Positions 1 through 4,863 of a stretch of DNA of 6,579 bases are shown in pieces. Both the position numbers and the translations under genes were made by a program. The stretch comes from an uncultured Thermoplasmata archaeon. GTDB taxonomy: Archaea; Thermoplasmatota; Thermoplasmata; Methanomassiliicoccales; Methanomethylophilaceae. Position 1 is the first letter of the stretch. The number at the start of each line of letters is the position of its first letter. The stretch spans positions 1 through 6,579 of the forward strand of contig CAMNNR010000075.1 in the NCBI GenBank assembly GCA_946545675.1, read 5' to 3'. The notes under the pieces were generated by a model. The model searched no databases. It saw only the letters and a list, made by a program, of their open reading frames with translations, and had not been told where the DNA came from.

Positions 1-281
1 CCCTGATGAAGGACGGAATCGTCCGCGGATTCTCCGGTGTCGCACTGTACAAAGGCAAAGTCGACGGCATCGACCTCGTATGCCTGATCTCTCCCGCCAG
101 TCCCCAGCTTCCCGACCCCAGAGCTGCGGCCGCGCTGCTGGAACCCCTTTCCAAGCTGATACCCAAACTCGACGTGGATCCCGCGCCCCTCTACAAGGAG
201 GCGGAGGAGATTGACGGCAGGATCCGTGCCCAGCAGACGCAGCAACCAATCGTTAATAACCAGGACAATCTTTACGGGTGA
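1..281 (+). CDS. PAC2-family proteasome assembly chaperone/activator, C-terminal part
   Basis: This is the 3' end of a gene that begins before the window; the frame is open from base 3 and stops with TGA at 279-281. The visible ~92 residues match my recollection of the end of archaeal PAC2-family proteins: a GFSGVALYKGKVDGID stretch, then a PDPRAAAALLEPLSKLIP helix, then a charged EAEEIDGRIRA helix. In the family these proteins help assemble the 20S proteasome, and the Pyrococcus PbaB branch activates it. After the last helix comes a polar, probably flexible tail (QQTQQ...NNQDN) ending in Leu-Tyr-Gly. That fits the HbYX motif (hydrophobic-Tyr-any residue at the extreme C-terminus) with which proteasome activators dock into alpha-ring pockets. 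The stop lies 5 nt before the ATG of the arginine decarboxylase gene, so they probably share a transcript. The family call is fairly sure; assembly factor versus activator is inference. Confidence 0.75.
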   Translation, partial: LMKDGIVRGFSGVALYKGKVDGIDLVCLISPASPQLPDPRAAAALLEPLSKLIPKLDVDPAPLYKEAEEIDGRIRAQQTQQPIVNNQDNLYG

Positions 282-282
282 T
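277..282 (+). promoter_or_regulatory. Shine-Dalgarno GGTGAT deciding the arginine decarboxylase start
   Basis: GGTGAT overlaps the TGA stop of the upstream gene and lies 4 nt before ATG 287. It matches the anti-SD at the archaeal 16S rRNA 3' end (SD core GGAGGTGAT). It favours ATG 287 over the in-frame GTG at 278, which lies inside the SD itself. Confidence 0.6.
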
Positions 283-286
283 TAAC

Positions 287-763
287 ATGGCTTGTCTCGT
301 CCCGAAAGAATTCTTCATTACCTCTGGTTACGCAACCAGTCCCGTATCTGATCTCAACGCATTCGACTTGGCGCTCCTCAATGCCAAGATCAGCGAACAG
401 AACCTCGTGGCAGTCTCCTCGGTCATCCCCGACGGGGCCGTCGAGGTCGACGTCAGGCCCATCCCCATGGGGGCGGTCACTTTCTGCGTACTGTCCCAGA
501 TGAGGGGATATTCCGGCGAGAACATCGCTGCCGGGATCGCGTACGCCTACAGGAAGGACGGTCACGGAGGATATGTCGCTGAAGGGCATCTCCACGGCAA
601 TGCCGACGACCTCAAATACGAGCTGAGGAGGAAGATGGAGGAGATGTCTCGCATCCGCGGCGTCGAACTCGGGGAGATCAACTTCCGCGTGGAAGAGCTG
701 TCCGTGCCCCAGAAGACCTACGGATGCTGTATCTCTTCCCTCGTTTTCTGCGATTTCAGGTGA
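287..763 (+). CDS. pdaD: Pyruvoyl-dependent arginine decarboxylase (PvlArgDC)
   Basis: This enzyme decarboxylates L-arginine to agmatine, the first step of archaeal polyamine synthesis; agmatine is also used to make the tRNA-Ile2 wobble base agmatidine. The 158-residue length is typical. The LNAFDLALLNAKI stretch (residues 23-35) is followed by VSSVIP, with the Ser44-Ser45 bond where the family self-cleaves and Ser45 becomes the pyruvoyl group. The PMGA loop is at 60-63. Glu99 in VAEGH aligns with the catalytic acid known from the Methanocaldococcus jannaschii enzyme. The C-terminal GCCISSLVF strand also fits. ATG 287 is chosen because GGTGAT sits just upstream; GTG 278 would add only three residues. 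The gene sits 5 nt after the proteasome chaperone stop and 4 nt before the zinc-ribbon gene start, so it looks like the middle gene of an operon. Confidence 0.93.
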   Translation: MACLVPKEFFITSGYATSPVSDLNAFDLALLNAKISEQNLVAVSSVIPDGAVEVDVRPIPMGAVTFCVLSQMRGYSGENIAAGIAYAYRKDGHGGYVAEGHLHGNADDLKYELRRKMEEMSRIRGVELGEINFRVEELSVPQKTYGCCISSLVFCDFR

Positions 764-764
764 T
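758..764 (+). promoter_or_regulatory. Shine-Dalgarno AGGTGAT before a CTG start
   Basis: AGGTGAT overlaps the TGA stop (761-763) of the arginine decarboxylase gene and lies 3 nt before CTG 768. The layout closely repeats the previous junction (GGTGAT overlapping the stop, 4 nt before the start). No ATG, GTG or TTG lies in frame near it, so it supports CTG 768 as the start of the next gene. Confidence 0.6.
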
Positions 765-767
765 TCC

Positions 768-1196
768 CTGTACGCTGTCATCGTCTGCAAGAACTGCCAT
801 CGCTACAGGATAGCGGATATGAACGACAAGGTCTCAGTGTGCCCGTACTGCGGCACCAAAAGGGACCATGCGAGAGCGAAGCGTTATTACGAGAGCGATG
901 ACCAGCAGATGTGCAGAGCGGCGATGAACCAGCTCACAGGATTCTTCGAGGAGGAGGAACACAAGAAGCCCTCCCCCGACATCGACCCCTATTCCACACT
1001 CGAATACAAGTACGAGCACTGCCGTTCGCTGGAGGAGAAGATGGAGACCCTGGCCACCGGCCTGACGGAGATCTACGGGGAGTTCACCTTCGAGGACCTG
1101 GAAAAACTGGAACCCAAGAATGCTGAGAAGATGATGAAGGCCATGCTTGTCAATGGGTACATCCACGAGACCAAGTACGGCCGCTACAAGGCCTGA
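768..1196 (+). CDS. Zinc-ribbon protein with C-terminal winged-helix-like segment, probable CTG start
   Basis: From CTG 768 the protein has 142 residues and opens (M/L)YAVIVCKNC. A zinc ribbon follows, with C7-x2-C10 and C25-x2-C28 as ligands, then a basic KRYYESDD stretch. From memory this resembles small archaeal proteins beginning MYAVxxCxxC with KRxYESxD after the second CxxC (DUF5817-like); I could not check this. A Glu-rich linker leads to residues ~75-142: a helical segment, then FTFEDLEKL, a helix, and VNGYIHETKYGRYKA. The latter looks like recognition helix plus wing of a winged-helix domain. A nucleic-acid-binding role, perhaps in transcription or replication, is inference. ATG 819 is an alternative start, but it would remove C7 and C10 and leave a broken ribbon. 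The gene follows the arginine decarboxylase by 4 nt and ends 1 nt from the convergent membrane-protein gene. Confidence 0.72.
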   Translation: MYAVIVCKNCHRYRIADMNDKVSVCPYCGTKRDHARAKRYYESDDQQMCRAAMNQLTGFFEEEEHKKPSPDIDPYSTLEYKYEHCRSLEEKMETLATGLTEIYGEFTFEDLEKLEPKNAEKMMKAMLVNGYIHETKYGRYKA

Positions 1197-1197
1197 A

Positions 1198-1911
1198 TCA
1201 ATCCCTGGATTTCTTTCCCTTCGCATTCATACGGTCCACTTCCTTGACGAGGAGTACGACCTCTTTCTTGAACGCGTAGATGAGGTACATCACCGAGATC
1301 ACGAGGCACATCGCCGCCACCAGCCAGAAATAGGTGGCGTCGCCCACGTTTGTCAGAGCGATCCAGAAGACCGCCCAGAACACGACGTTGTAGATCATCG
1401 CCTGCACCGCATACTGCATCGGGATGTGTCTGGCTATACCGTCGCCGACGGTGACTCCCACCGCACTGTACTGGAACAGCATGGCGAGGGAAAGGATGAA
1501 CAACACCCCGTAATCCCCGAGACCGAGGGCACCTCCGAGCCCGTCTGCGGATATGGACAGCCAGTAGATCAGTCCCGTACCGGTTGCCGCTCCGGCCCCC
1601 AATCCGAATCCGTAACCGTAGAAGATGCTGTCCGATTTCCCGCGGTAACGCTTCAGATTGAGACAGGCGGTGACGACCATGACCTGGATGAGGGCATAGA
1701 CGATCAGCGAGAGTATGTCGTTCAGGATGTATGAGAATGCCAGGAACATCACTGTCCCGGCCACGAGCCCCACCGTGAAGAGCATGAAGAAGGAGGGGTC
1801 GCTGAAATACGGATACTCTGTTGCCGGATAGGTGTACGGCCTCAGCAGAACATACATTAGCAGGAGTGCTGGGGCGAAACCCATAATCACTGCGATGTAG
1901 AAGATATCCAT
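1198..1911 (-). CDS. Seven-helix integral membrane protein, function unknown
   Basis: The 237-residue protein shows about seven hydrophobic helices (roughly residues 3-23, 41-62, 64-84, 97-118, 132-152, 168-187, 193-214). It ends in a short basic tail (KKEVVLLVKEVDRMNAKGKKSRD), which suggests a cytoplasmic C-terminus. I do not recognise the family with certainty. The N-terminal FAPALLLMYVLLRPY and the SDSIFYGYGFGLGAGA stretch (93-108) recall PrsW-type intramembrane proteases, which have a DGIVYGAAVGLGFA-like motif. The EExxK glutamates of that family are not present in the preceding helix, which reads YALIQVM, so it may be an inactive relative or unrelated. ATG 1911 is chosen because a TATA box lies ~25 nt upstream (leaderless start). 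An overlapping frame from 1921 is less hydrophobic and Arg-rich and is not credible. The gene lies 32 nt downstream of the PP-loop gene on the same strand, so read-through is possible. Confidence 0.8.
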   Translation of the reverse strand: MDIFYIAVIMGFAPALLLMYVLLRPYTYPATEYPYFSDPSFFMLFTVGLVAGTVMFLAFSYILNDILSLIVYALIQVMVVTACLNLKRYRGKSDSIFYGYGFGLGAGAATGTGLIYWLSISADGLGGALGLGDYGVLFILSLAMLFQYSAVGVTVGDGIARHIPMQYAVQAMIYNVVFWAVFWIALTNVGDATYFWLVAAMCLVISVMYLIYAFKKEVVLLVKEVDRMNAKGKKSRD

Positions 1912-1922
1912 GCAAACCCATC

Positions 1923-1938
1923 TATAAACATGTATAAA
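1923..1938 (-). promoter_or_regulatory. Tandem TATA boxes before the membrane-protein gene
   Basis: Read on the - strand, TTTATA occurs twice, at 1933-1938 and 1923-1928, exactly 10 bp apart. The upstream copy is centred ~25 nt before ATG 1911, the spacing expected for transcription starting at the start codon itself. No clear SD precedes this ATG. The elements sit inside the 32-nt gap after the PP-loop gene, which suggests an independent promoter. Confidence 0.5.
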
Positions 1939-1943
1939 AGGGG

Positions 1944-4031
1944 TCAGTAGCGGCGTCCGCCTGAGCGTCCGTTCTTCCCCGACCGCCTGTTGCCATTACC
2001 CTCAGGGCGGTTGCCACCCCTGTTACGGTAGTTGTTATGGCGGGCATTTCTGCCATTCTGGGTCTTTTGTTTGGGGCGGGTGGCGCAAGCATCGGGTGCG
2101 GGAGCTGTCTTCCCGGCCATGATCTTATCGTAATAGTGTACGACCATACACGAGGTCTCGCATTTGCCGCAGGATATGCACTTCTCTGGATCCACTTTCA
2201 TGCCACCCTTGATTCTGATGGCCTTGCGGGGGCAAGTCTTCGCACAGATGCCACACTGCGTACACAATTCCGCTCTGATCAGAGCCTTCACCGCTTTCTC
2301 GAATGTCTTCTCAGCACCCTTGGCATCTTCGGCAGTGACTGAGACCTGTCCTCCCCCGAACAGTCTGGCTCTGCCGGTCTTCATCTTGACCAGAGCGATC
2401 TCGAATTCGGAGGAATACTTCACATCCCCGACAGTCCTCAGGGCGTCTTCCACATAGGAGAAATCCCTGTTGCGGGGCACCGTGGCGATGGCTTCCATCG
2501 AATAACCGCCTGCGACGCATACGGAGGCGCCCTTCATCATCTTCATGGAGAGGCCGTTGCCGCCCTTGGGCTCGGTACGGAGATCCAGCCCTTCGGCCAA
2601 CTGTCTCATCTTCGGAGGGAGGACCTTCCAGCGCCAGAACCCCATATCTATGTATTCCGGGGGCAGACCGTTGCGCTCGGCATACCTGTGGAGGTAGGCT
2701 TCCCAATCCTTGTACATGTCGGGGTGGATGCGGGAGGTGTTCCTCCATTCGCTGGCCAGACATGATGCGCAGAGATAGCAGCCGATACGCTCGAAATCCC
2801 TCTCGTAGAGCGGATTGTAATCGAGATTGCGCATCCAGATGTATCCCCATATCTCGGCTGCACACCAATCCCTCACCGGGTTGAGGTTCGTCTGGTTGGG
2901 GACGAAGGGGTTGCGGGTGACGAACTGCGTGTCCGCACGGGAGAATGACTCCAGAGAACGGTTCCCCTCGCAGGTGATGGTGCCCTTGGGGTACTGTTTA
3001 GCGATGAGATCGGAAATGGGGCCGAGCTTGCACACCTTGCAGCACCACCTGAAATCCTTGGCAGGCGGGCCGAAGGTGTCGACGTTGTCCTTGAAAGCGG
3101 TACCGGCTTCGGCCATATGAAGTACGAGATTATTCTCCTTGGCGAACCTCTCAACATACTCGAGGGTCTCCGGGAACTCCAGTCCCGTGTTGGTGAAAAG
3201 CAGCTCTGGGTCTTTGACTGCGCGTGCCGTTATGCCGTATGCGGCAAGAGAATCCTTGCCTCCCGAGAACGAAACGGTCACGGGCTGGTTATGGCCACTG
3301 AGGTAACTGCGGATCTCCTTGACGCCGGTCTTCTCGAGAGCCTTCAGATGGTCAAGATTGCATTCCACGAAAACCGCACGGTCAGCATCTGGGGAACGGG
3401 GGAACTCCGATGGTGCGTTGAGATCCCTGACGCGTAAGGCCTTTTCAGCGGATTTCATATCGCCGCTGGGGGCCATCGATACCCCGGGTCCGACCTTCTG
3501 GCCCTTCCTCAGGATCAACGGCTCTTCGATGCCGAATTCACCTATGACCTCTGAGACGTTCTCCCCTGCGACTCCTTTTCCCTTGAGATGGCCGGATACT
3601 CCGAATATCCTCACTATGTTCTTGGTCGCCACGGGACCGAAGAGTTCCGCACCCACCTGTCTCAGCTCCACTTTCAGACAGTCGGCGGCGATATCGAACC
3701 TCAGCACCCCGATCACGTTTCCATGGGCCACGATCTCATCGGTGCGGTCCTCGCCCGGCACCTTGTTGAAGAACACCGATTTTCCCTTCACCGGTTCGGC
3801 GGTACCGAATGCTTTGACGAACAGATCCTCCAGGATCTGCACGCTTTCCCCCATGCAGGGACGTATGTCTCCGGGACTGTTGATCTCGAACTCCCTGCCT
3901 TCGGAACCGCATCTGGAACATCTGTTCCCCAACAGCAGGGTCCCGCAATGGTCACACCACCTGCGGGTCTCCTTCCCGTTCGCGATATTCGTCCTGACAG
4001 GGCACATATTCAGCCAATCCGTGTTTGGCAT
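1944..4031 (-). CDS. PP-loop (PAPS reductase-like) Fe-S protein with zinc ribbon, PUA-like region, 2x[4Fe-4S] ferredoxin and RG-rich tail
   Basis: This 695-residue protein reads in order: zinc ribbon (C26xxC29, C38xxC41); an alpha/beta region with a PUA-like segment (about 130-203, core LILRKGQKVGPGV); a CysH-type domain with PP-loop SGGKDS at 256-261; ERxGC-type cysteine clusters C330-C331-xx-C334 and C418xxC421xxC424; NPVRDWCAAEIWGYI (384-398); an alpha/beta segment (~520-588); and a dicluster ferredoxin (C590, 593, 596, 600 and C618, 621, 624, 628). A 44-residue Arg/Gly/Asn-rich tail (652-695) closes it. PP-loop proteins of this superfamily activate substrates with ATP; members include PAPS/APS reductases and RNA thiolases. 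I do not see the ECGLH catalytic-cysteine motif of true PAPS/APS reductases. The PUA-like part and basic tail suggest an RNA substrate, but this is inference; sulfate or sulfur assimilation is the alternative. ATG 4031 lies ~30 nt from the shared TATA element. Confidence 0.88.
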   Translation of the reverse strand: MPNTDWLNMCPVRTNIANGKETRRWCDHCGTLLLGNRCSRCGSEGREFEINSPGDIRPCMGESVQILEDLFVKAFGTAEPVKGKSVFFNKVPGEDRTDEIVAHGNVIGVLRFDIAADCLKVELRQVGAELFGPVATKNIVRIFGVSGHLKGKGVAGENVSEVIGEFGIEEPLILRKGQKVGPGVSMAPSGDMKSAEKALRVRDLNAPSEFPRSPDADRAVFVECNLDHLKALEKTGVKEIRSYLSGHNQPVTVSFSGGKDSLAAYGITARAVKDPELLFTNTGLEFPETLEYVERFAKENNLVLHMAEAGTAFKDNVDTFGPPAKDFRWCCKVCKLGPISDLIAKQYPKGTITCEGNRSLESFSRADTQFVTRNPFVPNQTNLNPVRDWCAAEIWGYIWMRNLDYNPLYERDFERIGCYLCASCLASEWRNTSRIHPDMYKDWEAYLHRYAERNGLPPEYIDMGFWRWKVLPPKMRQLAEGLDLRTEPKGGNGLSMKMMKGASVCVAGGYSMEAIATVPRNRDFSYVEDALRTVGDVKYSSEFEIALVKMKTGRARLFGGGQVSVTAEDAKGAEKTFEKAVKALIRAELCTQCGICAKTCPRKAIRIKGGMKVDPEKCISCGKCETSCMVVHYYDKIMAGKTAPAPDACATRPKQKTQNGRNARHNNYRNRGGNRPEGNGNRRSGKNGRSGGRRY

Positions 4032-4055
4032 AATTAATCTTCCCTTCCAACCGAA

Positions 4056-4065
4056 TTTATTATAT
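4056..4065. promoter_or_regulatory. Single central TATA-like element serving two divergent genes
   Basis: TTTATTATAT (ATATAATAAA on the other strand) is the only strong AT-rich element in the 55-bp gap between ATG 4031 (-) and ATG 4087 (+). Its centre is ~29 nt from the first and ~26 nt from the second. Both distances fit archaeal TATA-to-start spacing, so both transcripts would be leaderless or nearly so. Neither ATG has a convincing SD. Confidence 0.5.
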
Positions 4066-4086
4066 CGGTAGTTTATTCAGAGACTT

Positions 4087-4773
4087 ATGGCAGGACTGGA
4101 CATTGATAACATGAGGTACGCTACCACCGTGCCCACGAAGTTCAGCAAGATCGAGCTGAGGGACATTGCCATTTCCATTGCGGTTCTGTCCCTGGCATTC
4201 GTCATCATGTTCCGCAGCTCACCCTTCATGACGACGTTCTTCCAGTACTACATGGGTGACCTGTGGGTACTCGGTATGTTCGGCATGATGACGGTCATCG
4301 TCATCTTCAGTTTCCTGCTCCACGAATTCGGACACAAGTTCACCGCCCAGAGGATGGGGATGTGGTCGGAATACCGCATGTTCCCCAACGGTCTGCTGAT
4401 AACCCTGGTTATGAGCATCTTCGGATTCCTTTTCGCCGCTCCGGGTGTCGTCTACATCAGGGGATACGTGACCAAGGAACAGGACGGGAAGATCAGTATC
4501 GCCGGTCCCCTCGTGAACATCGTCCTCGCCGTCATCGGATTGGCATTAGCCTGTGCGTTCAACGGCAGCCCCATCGTGGTGTTCTTCTACCTGATGTTCA
4601 CTCTGAACTCTTCACTGGCACTGTTCAATCTGCTGCCCATCGCCATCCTCGACGGTGCGAAGATAATGAGGTGGAACACGGTCTACTGGGGGATCGCATT
4701 CGCCATCGCTGCAGTACTCTTCGCCAGCAGATGGTTCGGATTCCTGCCGGGATTCTACTATACCCTGGGCTGA
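4087..4773 (+). CDS. Site-2-protease-type membrane metalloprotease (peptidase M50 family)
   Basis: The 228-residue membrane protein carries the zinc-binding HExxH motif as HEFGH at residues 79-83, within a hydrophobic helix. The second M50 motif is NLLPIAILDG at 181-190, whose Asp189 is the expected third zinc ligand. Between them are the APGVVYIRGY segment (118-127) and the AGPLVN motif (139-144). About six membrane helices can be drawn (near 29-42, 60-80, 103-123, 139-157, 164-180, 197-213). No PDZ or CBS domain is present, which matches short archaeal Zn-dependent M50 proteins. Members cleave substrates within the membrane, for example anchored regulators or signal peptides; the substrate here is unknown. 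ATG 4087 is favoured over ATG 4111 because it lies ~26 nt from the TATA element. The gene is divergent from the PP-loop gene and shares its promoter region. Confidence 0.88.
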   Translation: MAGLDIDNMRYATTVPTKFSKIELRDIAISIAVLSLAFVIMFRSSPFMTTFFQYYMGDLWVLGMFGMMTVIVIFSFLLHEFGHKFTAQRMGMWSEYRMFPNGLLITLVMSIFGFLFAAPGVVYIRGYVTKEQDGKISIAGPLVNIVLAVIGLALACAFNGSPIVVFFYLMFTLNSSLALFNLLPIAILDGAKIMRWNTVYWGIAFAIAAVLFASRWFGFLPGFYYTLG

Positions 4774-4793
4774 TCCTGAAAGACGCTGCAAAG

Positions 4794-4811
4794 AATCCCC
4801 TACACGGGATT
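4794..4811 (+). terminator. Small hairpin downstream of the M50 protease gene
   Basis: AATCCC (4794-4799) and GGGATT (4806-4811) form a 6-bp stem with a 6-nt loop, 20 nt past the TGA of the protease gene. No T-run follows on the + strand, only an A5 run after a few bases, so a terminator role is weak. It may instead be a transcript-end or processing structure. Confidence 0.3.
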
Positions 4812-4839
4812 GCGCTGTCAAAAATTGATTAAGGTGATA

Positions 4840-4858
4840 GAGGGGCTTGGTGCCCCTC
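4840..4858 (-). terminator. GC-rich hairpin downstream of the FAD-linked dehydrogenase gene
   Basis: GAGGGGC (4840-4846) pairs with GCCCCTC (4852-4858) around a 5-nt loop. On the - strand it lies 5 nt after the TGA of the FAD-dependent gene and is followed ~15 nt on by TTTTT (4820-4824). This arrangement could end that transcript. Because the stem is symmetric, it could also act on the + strand behind the protease gene. Confidence 0.45.
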
Positions 4859-4863
4859 CTGTT

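Noticed and set aside
1184..1921. Alternative - strand frame of 245 codons overlapping the membrane-protein gene
   Set aside because: Its product is rich in Arg, His and Gly without domain structure, while the 1198-1911 frame gives seven clean hydrophobic helices.
3319..4071. Long + strand open frame (250 codons) antisense to the N-terminal half of the PP-loop gene
   Set aside because: The antisense - strand protein has clear domains and motifs through this region. The + frame is Ser/Pro/Thr-rich without recognisable motifs and is explained by codon bias of the real gene.
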